Part shown: piece after piece, positions 23,801 through 38,687 of the stretch
Position numbering within the stretch: the first letter of the stretch is position 1
Layout: every line of letters begins with the position of its first letter
NCBI GenBank assembly: GCA_029851415.1
Contig: CM056744.1
Location: 115,724,838 to 115,788,837, forward strand
Length of the DNA: 64,000 nt
Reading direction: 5' to 3'
Origin: Eretmocerus hayati
Taxonomy: Eukaryota > Arthropoda > Insecta > Hymenoptera > Aphelinidae
The notes under the pieces: generated by a model
Seen by the model: only the letters and a program-made list of their open reading frames with translations
Told to the model about the DNA's origin: nothing
The model's database searches: none
Program-made: the position numbers and the translations under genes

Positions 23801-26800
23801 ATACAAATCGGACGTGGTGTCGTGGCAGTGCATCTGATTTGAGTGGGTGTACCTGTATGTATGGGCCTAATGATCTGACGGACTTTTCAAGTGGTGATGG
23901 TTCCGCTTTCAAATCCCTGAGTCGTATAGCTGATTTCATCGAGCTCAATCTACTGATTGAAAATTGGACACGAAGGTTTGTCAGTATGCATCTTGTGTCT
24001 GATTTGATTTCTTATCCTATTTATGGGTAAGTCTCAGAATAGATGAGATCGATTGGAATTTTACATGTTGTTGAAAATTGGTGCTCAAAATTTTGCGAAG
24101 TAGATGATGGTATTCAAAATAATCGTCCCGATGATATTGAAGTGGGAATCAATTCCAAAATTATCATAGGAGTTTGAACCTCCGATACGAAATGAAACGA
24201 CACTTAAACTCAATTTCTTGTCAAACTTTGGTGTAAACACAAAAATTTTCATGAAATTGAATAATTTTCATATTCAGATTAGCTGAAAATTATATCATTA
24301 TTGAGAGTAGATATTCGAAAAACTGAATGGTGAATAGGAGAAGGACTAAGATCTTTCAAGATCAGAAAATTAGTATTTCGATGATGTAGCATCACCTGCA
24401 CGAATGAAAAGTATTGATTTCCATAAATATTGATTCATTCATTTCTAGAAATCGACTGTGATCATCGCTTAGTTTGAAAGCTTTATGGCGTCACCGTCAC
24501 TACTTCCTTTTCAATGAAAGACTATAACGACACTCGTAACAGCCACGACAAAAGCCTGAAATATCTCATAATTTATCCACCCAGCAATTCTAATATCCTA
24601 AAAGTAATAATCATCGATTCACCACCGTCAATCAAAGCCCCAAAAATTTCTACCAACTCAACGCAATAACTAACCTCCCCAACAAATATCGAGGGGACAA
24701 AATTACAAAACGCATTCGAATAACTGCAATATCCCTACACATTATTACACCGTCAAACTATCCGCACATATCTACAATGATCAAAATTTCTATACAAGTT
24801 CGACTCACCCTCGATATATTTGCAGATTCCATACATACGCACATATATAACGGTGACCCCTAGAAATCGAATATTTGGAAAACTTCGAAACCATCTACAT
24901 CGCACCCGTACCTGTCAAACTTGCTTCAAAACTGGCACTCCATAAAATACAGAGACTGTCGAATCGATTTATCGAGGGTCCATCGTCGCATCGGTACATA
25001 CCTACATTTCATACACGTACAAAACTTGCATTCGGACATGTACAGAGTCTATTGTGTTTAGTAAGCTATATTCTGTATCACAGAGGGGCTTTACTTCTTT
25101 TCAGATGTCTAGTCGTATTTGAGGGATTTATTTATAGCCAGCTCGCCTATAACGTCTATCTTATAGTGTGAATAACTTTTTACCCTCCTTCTTTTGAATC
25201 ATCCAAACTTCCTTGGATGCAGTGTTTTTCAGTGACGACATTTCAGTTTTCTTCCGGTAGTGTATTATAAATTTACAACATCTAAGTTTCATATTAAGTG
25301 CTTCCGAGAGTTTACAGATATATATGTATTGAATAGTGCCACGCGCCACTTGCTTGTCTTCACTAAAAGCAAGTCGCTGTAAAGAGGGCGTTAAAATTTT
25401 TGAAATCCTCACTTTTGTCGTAAAAAAGGATAAAAATATCTACAACAGAACTCACTTCCTCCATACAGATTTTATACAGCAGTGAAGAGTGAGATGAGTA
25501 TGTGATTCATGTGCCCGAGCTGCCACTGATGCCTTAATAATCGTAAATTCAAACGTACCATCCGCAGACGTGTGTTTTAGACTATGTATATGCGAATGAT
25601 TGACACCGGATGAAAGCTACCGCTCCATTAGATTCGGCATCGACACAGAATGGGCTTTCAACGCCTGAATCGGAATATATAGTCTATAACCGAATGACTC
25701 GATATTCTATTTTCTTGATGAAGAAAGCTAGATTTGATGGAGAGGTTTGATCACCTATAGTATAGTCAGTGATACATGGAACATTTTTTTAATGGATATA
25801 AGAGAGGAAAAGAGAAAAAGAGTACCGTCGCGTGGCTATAAAAACATTCGAGGCTTGTTTCAAGCTGTCTATATCTCTGTGGAAGTGTAAATTAAATACC
25901 TTAATGTCATCGAGAAGAGAGGATACACACATATATATTTCGACAATAAAGTACAGAGATGGGCTCGTTTTGAGGAATGCTTTACGAGCCATGACGGGCA
26001 TTTTTCTTAACACCTGTCATATGTATGTCTGCCGGGCTATACGTGCGTATAAGTTGCCAGAGTCTCGCAAAGATATTGTGCGTTGGTGGTATACGCTATA
26101 GTCTGCAGAATAATGGTGGGAGATGTGCGTATGGGGAATAAAAAAAAAATCGAGGATGAGATGGAGTTTTGCGCGTGGGCTTTTGTCTGTGAGACGCAGT
26201 GTTATACCAGCGTTTATCTGGGCTCTTTGGGTTTAAAGCATTTATGAGCTTTATACACTCTTGGAGAATGGAACTGAATGTAATAATGATAAGTAAATAC
26301 TTTTCATCCTGAATTGATACACGCCTGGATCCATTACACGAATCATTTCATACGACTTTTGAGAGTGATACTTTCGGCAATAAGGATCGTTGACATGGTC
26401 TGAATACTTGAGTTGATCGCCGATCATTTATTCCGAAGTGTTTGAATGGGTGATCCGAGTTTTTATGGAACAATTGGAGGAATGAATGGTATTACTGTGT
26501 CAGTCAAAAATTATCGTGTGAAATACAAATACTTTTCAATATTCGACACGTGGATCTGCAACTTTTTCATCTGCACATGTACGCATTTCGAACGGAGATC
26601 TGATTCTAAAGCCTAAAGTCGGCCAGCACTTCAATAGGGAATGGAATCTCAGATTTTGCACTTGAGAATGGATACAATTCATGTAATGGCACCGGAAGTT
26701 GAAAAGTTGCCCCAAAGTATTGTTGAAATCGAATTCGAATTACTGACTGCGTACAGACAACCCATTAATGAGCGGAGACTTGCGGAGAAACTAACTTCAA

Positions 26801-26930
26801 AAGCTACAAATATCCAACTGCAGTACTGAGGAAGTACCAGAAATACTGAATAACTTGGTTGGGATTGTGCAAGGTAATGATTCGCAGAAATCATATTCTT
26901 CCTTTATTTCTGAAGTACCATCGAGATACC
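20870..26930. other. Non-coding stretch, no supported gene
   Basis: AT-rich, with open frames up to about 136 codons (minus, 22956-23366) that show no family features. It includes the short tandem duplication near 22858. Confidence 0.5.
22858..22973 (+). repeat. 58-bp tandem duplication
   Basis: Two adjacent 58-bp units (22858-22915 and 22916-22973), each starting CTGGCATTTTTA, differ at only a few bases. It is a recent local duplication. Confidence 0.9.
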
Positions 26931-26934
26931 CACG

Positions 26935-27215
26935 ACACACAGATCAAGTACAAGGTAGCTTGTCAGTAAATCTATAATACGGTGCAAGCACCACTATGGT
27001 ACTCCTGGAGTATGGCGCAATTACCGATAATGATGTACTACTCAAAGACAGTGTTAGTACTGCTAAGGTACCAGTGAAGAATGGTGCAAATACCGTCAAA
27101 GTACAACTGTAGTACAGAGCAAGTACCGCTGACAATATCCAGCTGGAGAACGGTGTAAGTACCGCTAAAGTACCAAGCAAGTACTGAGCAAGTGCCACTG
27201 ATGATATTCAGCTGC
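26935..27215 (-). repeat. Degenerate minisatellite, left block (AGTACCGCT units)
   Basis: Repeats built on AAGTACCGCT and TACTGAGCAAGTACCG, the same unit as the block at 28430-29200. It is more diverged and separated from that block by the insertion region. Confidence 0.75.
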
Positions 27216-27651
27216 AAAACTTTTTGCACTCACGGTTTTTCTCACCAAGGACAGCAGACTTGTAGACCAGCTGCTTCCACGTACAGACGTATAAAACTGC
27301 ATACGTGGCTCGTGCGCAAAACATTTTTCCTTCTGGAAACTGGGTTGGACGTGAGCGAAAGCAACGTCCAGCTTGGCTTTTCCGAAGAGGGAATGTTTCC
27401 AGCACTCTACTCGTAATGTACTATTTTGGATCATCCATCATGTTCCACAAATCGTTCCACGATTCTCGAGGAACTTATTCACGAACGAATTCATTTTATC
27501 ACGTGAGAGTTAGATAAATGGTTGAATCTATGGTATTTCAGGAAATCACTCATGGATTGACAGTATCCACTCACTCCCTTCCCCACCGGCTACAATCAAT
27601 CGCTGTGCTTCACTGGTTTGCCAGTAGTACCCGTAGAGATATTACGGAGTA

Positions 27652-28263
27652 GTACACACACAGAATTTTTCGATAAAAATTACGAGACTGGTACAGGAAA
27701 AATTACCCTACGCCGGCAATCGTGGGGCGCGCCACCTAGGAGCGCCAGTTTTTACGGGCATGTAGGGTAATTTTTCCCTGTACCTAGGAGATGGTTTCTG
27801 TCATGCGACTTAGCAGCGATATTGCTCTGTTCAATATTAAAGTCACCACGAGTAAAAATGAAGATGATTCAACAAGTTTCAAATGGTTTCCTCAGTTTGG
27901 ATGCATCGACCTCGAATCAAAATCCAGACATCTTCAGCAGAACAAATCAAATAATGTACTTTTACACCGAAATTTTTGTGAGGTTAAGTGAGATGAGCTC
28001 CGGAGCTCGTGGCGCGCGCAGGCGTACCCAGCTTTTTATACTGGTACGGTAAAAATTACCCTACAAGTGTCTGCAAAATTTACCCAAATTCACCGCACTC
28101 TTTCACTATTTCCGATACAGTTTTCGACCTGAAATAAAATTCACCAGACAGTATAGGTAAGTTTTCTTGACACTCATCTGCAATAAGTAGGCTGAAATGT
28201 TGGATGTTCCACGATTACCCTAAGTGTGCCCGTAATTTTTATCGGGAAATTCTGTGCGTGTAC
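27652..28263. mobile_element. Inverted-repeat element inserted within the minisatellite
   Basis: The 33-bp ends (27652-27684 and 28231-28263) match in inverted orientation with about four differences; both read GTACAC-CACAGAATTT, then GATAAAAATTACG. Weaker inverted similarity continues outward (CACTGGT near 27611 and 28303), so the true ends may be wider. The interior has the hairpin at 27690-27784 and GC-rich restriction-like palindromes near 27727 and 27990, but no supported frame. Confidence 0.6.
27690..27784. repeat. 95-bp hairpin with GGTACAGG ends
   Basis: GGTACAGGAAAAATTACCCTAC is matched in reverse at 27763-27784. The loop is GC-rich and contains GGGGCGCGCCACCTAGGAGC. A third, single arm of the same sequence lies at about 28043-28064. 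This suggests a small MITE that has copied locally. Confidence 0.7.
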
Positions 28264-28429
28264 CTGACCGCAAAACCAGTATGCAGTAACTCCCTAATGG
28301 TTTGCACCAGTGACCTTCACTGGGTACCGAGAGAACGGATCTTCTGGAATGAATGAACGAGCCAGAGGTCACTGTTTTCCAGTGAGGTCTTACTGGTTTA
28401 CACAGCACCGATGAAGATGTTCAACTGAA

Positions 28430-29200
28430 GTAGTACCGCTGATGTCCTACTGAAGTGCAGCGCAAGTACCGCTCAAGTATTTTTGAAGTACTGGACAAGT
28501 ACCGCTAATGGTGTCCAACTGAAGTACGGCGCAAGTACCGCTGAAGTACCTTCTAAGTACTGAACAAGTACCGCTGATGATATTCAACCGAAGAATCGTG
28601 TAAGTATCACTAAAATACCCTTTAATTACTGAACAAGTATTACTGGTGCTGACGAATTGAAGTACTGAGCAAGTACCGCTGATAGTGTCCGACTGAAGAA
28701 CGGCGCAAGCACCGCTGAGAATTTCCAACTGAAGTACGGCGCAAGTACCGCTGAAGTACCTTCGTACTGAGCGAATACTGCCCTCGATGTCCAACTAAAA
28801 AACACCTTCTTATTACTGAACAAGTACCGCTGGTAATGTTCAACTTCACTGAAGAATGGAATAAGTACCGCTAAAGTGCCTTTGAAGTACTGAGCACGTA
28901 CCGCTGGTGATGTCCAACTGAAGAACGGTGTAAGTATCGCTCAAGTACCTTTTTATTACTGAACAAGTATCGCTGGTGATGATCAGCTGAAGTATTGAGC
29001 AAGTACCGCTGATGATGTTCAACTTTACTGAAGAATGGTGTAAGTACCGTTAAAGTACGTTCGAAGTACTGAGCAAGAACCGCTGGTGATGTTCAACTGA
29101 AGAACGGTGTGAGTACCGCTAAAAGGTCACTGATGCATGACACAAAAGCTGCTGGTTATGTCCAACTGAAGTGTGGTGTGAGTACCGCTGAGAAGCTCTT
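28430..29200 (-). repeat. 69-bp minisatellite with 36+33-bp half-units
   Basis: The unit, roughly AAGTACCGCTGATGATGTTC plus a second half ending AAGTACTGAGC, repeats about ten times with substitutions. Because 69 bp is 23 codons, one minus-strand frame stays open for 115 codons (28447-28794) and reads SGTC(A/S)VL every 11 to 12 residues. Other frames drift, and spacing errors break it, so I read this as DNA repeat, not a protein. Confidence 0.85.
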
Positions 29201-29209
29201 GGAATTACA

Positions 29210-32200
29210 GATGACGAGGATGATGTACATCAAGTACCACGGGAGACTGTATCAAGTGACGAAAAGGTACGCAAATTACTGCTAAGGCAGCAGTTTTGTC
29301 ATTATGATCCAACATTTTTGCTATCTAAAAGTCCTCATGGCAGTAAAATCTTGGCTTTGCAAGGCGCGACTAGACCCACCGGTCGACTGAATGTTCTCGA
29401 AAAAAGTAATGAATCTCGGCTCTCCATTCTCACCAAAATCTCATTCTATTCAAGAAAAAGGTTGGATTTTCGAGTCATTTTCATGAAATGAATTCCAAGG
29501 CCTCCCTCATTCCCTCTTCACACCCAAAATTCCTTTCTTTACACACTATGAAAACGATAGAGCTGCCTCATACGGTATTTCAACTACAAATTCCTGCATC
29601 TTAGGCCTAAAAATCAAGAATTCAAGCTCAAAGTGCCATCGCGACCATGCGTGCTAAGCCTATGAGTTCGCAACCAGGATAACCTGTACACTGATGCCAC
29701 AGACATGCGAATATATATGTACCCAACGTCTCCCTGTATACCACCAGCTCATACACATGCCTAATTATCAATTCCGCGCAGCAAGGATGACGGTCCTCCC
29801 CCGCTGGCAATATTGCATAACTCGCGGTGCATATATGTACTGCGTATACTCCATACTGCATGTGCATCAGTATGCGTGCGTGTGAGTACATACGAGGGCC
29901 GATTGTCTCTATCTTTGTCAGGCTTTATCGGCGGCTTGGATCAGAGGGAGGTGAACTCTGCTCGGTCCCCTTTGCAGAGTTCGATTCTGGTCGCGCGCAC
30001 GAGGTGGGCAATTTCATCGGAATGCGCGTATATGTTCGCGTGGGCCACTCTCTGGAGGGCCATCACATTCTATCTCTCATGTAAACCGCTGGAGGGACTT
30101 ATTTGCGGGGCGGTAATTATACAGCTTGTGAGTCGTGAAGGTTTTTGAAGTGACGTAAAAGAGCGGCGAAAATTAAAGGGTTGATTTTGGTTAAATGAAA
30201 AGGTGCGTAATCTAGAGGCACGTGGAAGATGTAACAATGCTTGTTCGTTTTGATCGTTTTGTGAAGAAAGGTTCACGCATTCATCTTCATGCATGAATCG
30301 AGGTTAAGGTTCGGATATCACGTTCCCTGGCGTAAGGTATGAACGCGGTGAGCATCAGAGTCTATAACCTCATCTATAATACACAGTGATACAACGATTT
30401 TCGGGATAACTTCATCTAATAGCTAGAAAAATTGTACTTGAGTCAAATATTGGGCATTTATTGGATTGTGTGCAAATAATTGTTACCTAAGTGGGCACTC
30501 ACTTACAATCACATCGTTTTTCATTGATTCCGGTACTAATAATATCGGAATGGCTCAGATGATTTCAAACATCAATTCATAAAATTTCAAAGGAAAGAAT
30601 ATATTTAGCATGACATCAACCTATCCTGTCAAATTATATTCAGAGAGTGCAAAAGGTGTAATCCATGAAATTGATAGTATCGTATTTGATGTTTACCAAG
30701 ATTTTTTTACCTCCTCCATCCATCCGTATAAAGAGGGGAGACTGTATCACATTTTCAGAGAGGGAGACTCGTAGTCTGTCGTGTACGGTAAATCAGTTGG
30801 CGCGTGGTGCAAGGTGTGACGGCTTTTTCGAGTGGCTTCTCGATCTACGGAGCGCAAATATTGACTGGATCAACATCTGAACGGTGCTGGCGTGACCTTG
30901 GAAGCCGTGAAACTGACGCTGGCTTCTGGGTATTTTTTTGAGGGTGATACGCGGGTGGGCCAGACTAGTATTGCGGACACGACACCAATAGCAAGGTGTT
31001 AGACTGTCTGGGGAACGCTGGAAAAAAGTGACAGGGAGTCAATACTAGCTTCAAACGGAATTTGCATTCAATTTGGAAGCTGGTCTTTGTCCTGGATAGA
31101 TAGGACTCGTATCATGCGATTCTCCAGATATTCACTGAGAACTCTCCATCAAACTATATCTCCAGATGGTTGTATATATGCATCAGATGAATGTTGTTGA
31201 TTTGTTAGGAACTAATGAAATCTCGATCGTATTTTCAGATTATTTTGCTACTGTAAGGAAATATACATCTCAATGAGGTTGTTTCTCAATTTTCCCGAAG
31301 AGAATTGTCAGACATTTATCCCATCTATTCAATTTAGCTCATCACTTTTACCCTCTCCCTCACCTTGACCCGTTACTAATTCACAATTTCATCATCAGTA
31401 CTGATTTGGAAGATGGCTCTTCTGAAAATCCTTGACAAAATGCCTGATGAATCGAGAAGATATTTCAAAATTCTTACAATTCCATGGAATGATTAAAACG
31501 ATGATTCAGAGTTCGACTTGGACAAATTTGTGAGTAAATAATTTCTTGATCCCATCAAAGATATTCCATGACGGAGTTTCATACGAGCCAGGATCACATT
31601 TGTTACTGAATGTTAAACGATCCAAACCAGGAAAAGATGCCACCACTTCTGTGTATCATGATAGCAACCCGCAGCTTTTTCACTGCAGACGACAACGACG
31701 ACATCGATGAATCTTGAGCTCGCAGAAGGTGCGAAAAAGTCTCCAAGTATCTCAGATCGCCAAGTTCACTTGGGCACATGCATACCTTCCTTGTAACAAC
31801 ATGTAGACCCGTATACATAGTTGAGAATCTTCCGACATTAGGTTGCGCAAGAGAAATGCAATTAAACTCTACTCGCGCGCATCCTTGCAGATTTATGCGA
31901 ACCGATAGCCACGACTCTTGGCTACAACTGCTGTTCTTTACCGCTAACTCTATAGAACAAGATATATCTATGGATGCGGGTAAAACTAGATGTGTAACTT
32001 GCACCCGCAGGATAACCGAAAGATTCTCAGAATGAAGAAAAATTGGAAAATCGAGTGTGGAATGGGTAGGCACCGTTAATTAGAAATCACGTAGTCGTAG
32101 TAAAAAATATACATAGAAGTCGATGGAATGCAAACTAGCTGAACCCTTTCAGAGACAGTCACTGTGATGGCTGCATTTGAGAACACATCAGTTTTGCAGG

Positions 32201-33507
32201 TTAAAATCTTTGAGATGACGAACCAGTTGAATTGACACTTCAAAGATGGCATGTAGAGAAGTGGGATGATGCTAATTACGGTGAGATGGTGGCAAAAATG
32301 AATTTCTCTTTAAGAGCAGAAGAAAATTCCCTCTCCAAGGTCGTGCAAGTGAGTTTTACTCGCTAAAATTGCAATTTCATTAATTCGTACTCAAAAAGTT
32401 TGAAGTATTTAGATACAAGCAAGTCATTTGGAAACTCTCAGATTACCTCCATACAATCCATGAAATTCAAAATTCATTGGGTAAATACAGAATGATATCT
32501 GGATGACGGTCAGGAATAGAGTATGAAAGGATCGATGAAAGGTATCTGTTCGAATGTCAATTTAAAGATGGTTACAAGAATTGTATAAGGAGTTAGGATA
32601 CTAACTGCCACATTCGTACTCGACTAGGGATCAAGCTGTGACTTTTAAAGATATCGCAAATCCAGCAAGTAGCGCTGATTCTAGAAGAAACAGAAAATCA
32701 GCGTCACTTCCTAGATATACAACATCTTAATTATTCATCGAAAACTTCAAGAACCTGACATGGTTGGTCAGTCAGTGTGCATTAGGGATACAGCTTCAAC
32801 AAATCCTCAAAAATTTTGTTGGATTCAATTTTCCATTTTCATACAATTTATATTGTTCAGATGCACGTATTCATTATTACTTTTTATAATCAGTTTAAGG
32901 CTACCATCACCATCAACATCATAGTTCAAAAATTTCATATCAAGTATCTATGTGATGACCAACCACCTCGATATATATTCAATTGAAATTCGAGGTACAT
33001 TCCAAGTGCAAGACAATACCATACTCCTGCACACTATATAACCACTGCAACCATCAGTATACATATAGGGCCTAGGATATTCTGCAGCAGCCCAAACTCC
33101 ATTCTATCCGGTGTGCATATCAGGAAACCCGATTCGCCATATCCTGCACATCCCGCACGTGACTTCTGCCTATATACTTGCTCGCACCAATCTACCAGAA
33201 CGTAAATTCAGTGACCCTTGGCCCTATGTATACATAACCCACAGGGTCACACCCGTATGTATCCGATGCAGTTCTCGGATATATCGATATTCTGATGCTT
33301 CTCTCACATTGCAAGATGTATATCTCACCCGCATCCACTCGTCGGATAAAACATGATATAGGAATGCATTTGTGTGCGTCTTTTTTCAAAGTATGGGTGA
33401 CAGAGGTTAGTAGAAGGCAGTTTGTCACTCCACTAAAATAATGCTTGCCTTTCGTGTGCATACATACCTTTGTAAAAAGCCCGATTCGTTTTGGGGACCA
33501 ACTACAA

Positions 33508-33542
<35 letters not shown>

Positions 33543-36500
33543 GCGCGCGATGTTCATATAAACGTCTGCAGCTACAAATATAGACGCATTCAGCACAACT
33601 TATCATATCATCATATCACGTTCATTGGGGATTAAGGTCCGAAAAGCACTGCACCTCATTTGCCAAATCAAAATTCAAGTGTGTGGCAATTCATTGTGTG
33701 CATTACAGTGCATTGAATGAATATTTACTAATACCACGCATCCTACATGAGTCAGTCAATCCAACAACTAGATCATAGCAAGTTAACTATGGGTATCGAG
33801 TTACAGAAAAAAACTTCCGGTTATTATAGTGGGTAATGACGCGATGCACCCTTTCACCATTTTTGATTAATCATACATATCGGACACCATCTCTCAATAC
33901 TAATACTTTTTTGAAAATGAGTCAGAGTGCGGAAGTCATAGATCTGAACAATAATTTATAGCACAGGGTATCCTCCTTTTAGATGTTCATAAATTCAAAT
34001 TTTAGCGGTCAATTTCCGTTTTGCGTGAGATTACAACGTTTACCCACATCTCATTCCCAAATCCATTCTCAGGATCTCATCGGCCACTACATGTACACAT
34101 TCATGTCACCCACACGATCATCAATGTAAACTACGTATAGGCTGAGTATATATTGTGAGACATATAGCAAACTCTGCGTCATCTAACACATTATGTGTAT
34201 CAAGTGGACAAATTGATCGAGAGGCGGGTGTGTTGACAAACACTCGAATTCCATGACCCCATCATGATGAACATCAAAATTTGGACATCTGCAGATCTCT
34301 AGAAATGAGAACATCATTCTACTCATGTTGACACGAGTCTGTAATATGCGTGTGCGTATGTTTATGTGAGTGTGAGTATGTGTAAAGTGGCGCCAACGAG
34401 CTTTTTACGTTAATGCAAAATCGATCGAAGCAGATGTTCCGCTTCAACGAAAGACGGGGAGTTTTTCGAGGGCTATAACACAGTCGCGTCGTCGTTATCG
34501 TCACAGAACACGAAAATTCGTCGTCCATATAGAGCCGGACTACATCACTATCCACACGCGAACCACCCCCTGTGAAACCTCCATACCTTGTATATGTGAG
34601 AAGGGAAACTGACTGTGCATGGAAAGAGACTGAATGAAAAACCGCTGCTTCCGGTGCCTCAATGAATGCATGCAGAGCCTATATGAGCCAATAGGTATAG
34701 ACGGGCTTAGTGTATGTCTCTGCGTGTGGTATATGGCAGGGTTTGGGAATTTTGGCTCTGGCCGGTGTGCGGCTTCGACAGTGGTAAATCGACGTCAAGC
34801 TTCTAATAGAAGGAGGGAGTCCGAGGGGTGCACTGTAATGCTATATGTATGTACGACGTTGAACGTCACGTTCTGTTGTGTTCTGTGGGTTGAAATCGCC
34901 GTGTGGTGATGCAGACTCTATATGTATATAGGTAGTCCCCAAGGGGATCCTATCCCTTTATTTGATTGGTGTTTGTTAGGTGTTGCGGAGGACTGATGGT
35001 TCATGTTAACTCAAATATCAATTAAATTTTGATAATGAGAATTGTGGTTTTTGGGGTTCCCTAAGTGCTACAGATAGAGCTTGTCAACTTATGGAACAAT
35101 TAATAAGTTTTAGTTTTTGAGGTTGGTGCTAATTTTACGTTTGCTTCGTGCCCACCGTATATTTGAGAATCAGAAATGCGTTCGCTTATGTCAGTTTGAA
35201 ATAGAAAATATGTATAAATATTCCATGGTTCATCAGGTGACAGGGTTACTCGAGAAATTCTTCAAACTATCCCAAAGTTGGGATTTATCAAGTTTGAACC
35301 TCATCAAAACTTAACAAATTCACGTTTCTAGAACATTTTGGGCTGTCACAAGGTTGTGAGATTTTATCCGTCAAGCTGATGTGTCTACAAATATCAAATA
35401 TATTTTCGTACAACTGAGATGCAGAGTTGCCCATGGGTATCAATAGTGATTTGAAATATTTATGAATTTTTGAATTCTCTTTCCAAAACCGGCGAATTCA
35501 ACCCGTCACTCAACTTCTCAGCAATCCAGACCTCAAATTCGCTACCACTTTTCTCACTCGAAGAATTACATTATTAGTACATAACCTTGGAAACCCTCGG
35601 GTCATAATCCTCGAAAATGTAGGTTGAGTACCGTTACCAATGTAACAGTTGAAATATTCAAAAATATTCTACGTGTGAACCATTCTGATTGTCTTGAATT
35701 ATCAACGTACACAACCTCAATCTTCACTGATCATCGAACACTTTCAAAATACACTAATACATACCTAACCTCAATCACAATAAGTTTACCTCATACCATG
35801 ACACCAACTGCCCAACACGCATGAATGATTTATGCACGATTGATGACTATTTTGCCAAACATAACCTCTCAATATAATCAGAAAGTCGATGACGAACAAT
35901 CTAGCGTGTTACATACTCATAGATACTTGCGGCCAATACCAATCATTTCACCACTCCGGCTTGTTGAATCTGTAATTTTGTCATCGATCTCAGCACACCA
36001 TATAGCTATATATCCCATCATAACAATCCGATGAATCACAAATAGCTCTCGACACCAATCACACGCCCTACGTATTGATGGATTGGGAATATTAGATGAT
36101 GCACACGCTCAAAGCTCGCTTATAGTTCATATTCATATCTATTACACAGTTCTATAGCCTCATGTTATTATATTTTGCTCAAGGCGCAGCTGACGATACC
36201 TATTTAGCCATCGATCGAGCAATGAGTCAATGCTCTCACTTCTCAAACCTAACCTATACACCCTATCTATATTAATGCACCTTACCCGACGTCTCAAGAG
36301 TTATACCCACTCTCTCATAGGTCTACCTTCATAAATCATGATTGCAAATTCCGAATGGATGACAAGTCACCTCGTCGTGAAATAAAATACGAATCGCTCA
36401 TCGTTTTCCCATTATTATCACTCTCAAGTGAATTCGAAGAATCCGCAATAAAACCAGACTCAATTTCTCAGTTTATACCCTTCCATTATATGTATAGCAC

Positions 36501-38687
36501 GGGAAAAATATCATCATCGCTGAATCGACGTTGCTAAGCTGAATTTCCGAGTTCCGAGGTGCGGATATATAGTGGTATCTGCTACGTTACTGGGATCAGA
36601 GACACTGATGGTCCGGGGGAAAACTAATTACGTTGCGGAAGGGGAGCTTTATAGAACTGGGAAAAGCAGCACTGGACGAGTCACGCACCCTTGCTCCGAT
36701 GTCTATTCCCCGTGAATTCGAATCGGAATGAAAAAATGTTCTCTTCCGGCTCGATTCCTGACCCTAACCTTCAAAGGGCGTTAACCATCAACTGTCACTT
36801 ATCTTGATAGCTTCTACTCGATGATTTCTTTTTTATTACATTCAACGTGGGCAAATATTTTTGTGCAGAATTCTAACATACCACCTGAAATTCAAACTCT
36901 GTAGAACTATTTTGATAAGATTTGACGGTCATGCATTGTATGAATTACGAGCACAAAACCATGTCCAGACTATTTTGGTGCTCTGAGCAAATACAAAATC
37001 CGTCATGCATGTAAAGTAGGGACGAATGAGTGTCAACAGTCGGCAAGGGACGAATAGGGCTGATTTGTTTCGGATGTATCGCGTTACGCGACGAAAGATA
37101 CACACAGATGGACAACCCATGGTCATTATACATATAGACCAAAATCTAGAAACTCTACCCTGGTAAATTTAATGAGTTTCGTAGGCGATTTGTTCCCGCT
37201 GTTCTTTTTTAATTAGGGATAAAAATGACCGGGGGGGCTGAGCTGTAATGTTTTCAGAATAAATAACCGACATCAGTTAGACGGTATTCTAGACTTTTCC
37301 ATGCCCGGAAGCTTTCTTATCCGGTAAAGTTCCTTCGTTTTTTGATCTATGTATAAAACAGGGGACACTTTGAACGATGCGACATCGTGGACGACATTAT
37401 ATGTACGTTGAATATTATTCTATGGTAAAGTCGTTATGATGATAATCTAGGGTATATAATTATACGTACACCTTATAATTACATCGCGATCAACGAGAGG
37501 AAGAGGACATTGGTATATGGTTGATCTGAATGAGATAATAGGTATGGCTGTGATGGTATATGTGAGGGAGACAGCCCTATCTGACATTTATCGGACACAT
37601 GCCGTTGAGAAGTCATCGAACCGAGTTATATTCAACTTGATGCAGAGACCCCTCATCTAATGTATAATTTTTATGATATACTTACATGATGGAATCTTCG
37701 TGAATGTCGCCGAGTGAATGTTCTCTATATTGCATATAACCGACAAAAATGATATTACCTCGTCCTGGTGATGAGTTTGTGTGAGTGGAAGACACGAACA
37801 AAATTATTGGACGTTCTGAAAAAAACCGCCACCCAATTTCAGCCTAGACGTGGACAGATTTTGAAGTCTATCACAAAATTTTTCCAGGAAAACTAAAATT
37901 CCCTAGTGACTGTGAAGAGAATTTACATTGATGAGGAAGTTCATCCGTTTGCAAACAAATGTTTGGAGAAATTGGGAATTTTTCACGTTCCTATGGTTCA
38001 CGAATTCCGAGACGAATCCTTAGAGAAATCGCCTTGAGAATTGGAAACCTAATGAGAATTAGTTTTGTTCTCATCTGGAACTCCCAAACGAAATGAATCT
38101 TTATAAAATCTCAATTTTAAAAGATAATTACTTATTTTTAGTCTTTGAGTTTTGGTATTAGACACATATTCCACAAACTAGAGTCATATTATTGAAAATG
38201 AATCAATTTTGGAGACTATAGATTTTTTCCATGAAATTTCTTCTCTGGTTCCGCGAAATTTTACATATTGATCAATCATTTCCGTTAGAATGTTATTCGA
38301 ATGTTGACTAAATCCTTTGACTAGAATCAATTTTATAGTACATTCATCGGATATGTGTCAAAATATCTTGATGAGTGCTTGAAATGGTTTGTTTCCATGA
38401 ACAAACTGCTAGGACTGTAAGACACATCGATTTTCCGTCTCAATTTCTCACCTCATATCCTTTCGCGTATCCTTCACATTTTTCGCTCTTCCAGCCACCG
38501 CCACCTCGAACCAAAGCTGTTCCGAAACTCGTTCCTCTAAAACATTCACCTAAAGCTATCGATACCTTCCGTAAACAGCCATCTAAATGAAAAATACGCT
38601 GCTAAATGATATTAGCAGAATGCTTTCTCACGTCGAAATGTGCTTAGACAACAGATTTCAAACATATTTTACAATTGAGATGATTTG
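29210..38687. other. Long non-coding stretch, no supported gene
   Basis: I find no family-like protein, tRNA or transposon end. Points seen: a TATAAAGAGGGG about 30 bp before a TCAGAG near 30728-30760 (weak promoter-like), and the (CA)n tract at 33511. Frames up to 156 codons (minus, 31603-32073) have no recognisable content. Confidence 0.5.
33511..33549 (+). repeat. (CA)n(CG)n microsatellite
   Basis: Fifteen CA dinucleotides pass directly into CG dinucleotides, an alternating purine-pyrimidine tract with Z-DNA potential. Confidence 0.95.

Noticed and set aside
28447..28794. 115-codon minus-strand repeat protein (SGTCAVL repeats)
   Set aside because: Its open frame follows from the 69-bp DNA period; neighbouring units break frame and there is no start context.
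30728..30760. Second TATA plus initiator pair (TATAAAGAG, TCAGAG)
   Set aside because: The initiator match is weak and no credible coding frame follows.
33192..33596. 134-codon minus-strand frame with CVCVCV repeat
   Set aside because: The repeat is the (CA)n microsatellite translated; no other support.
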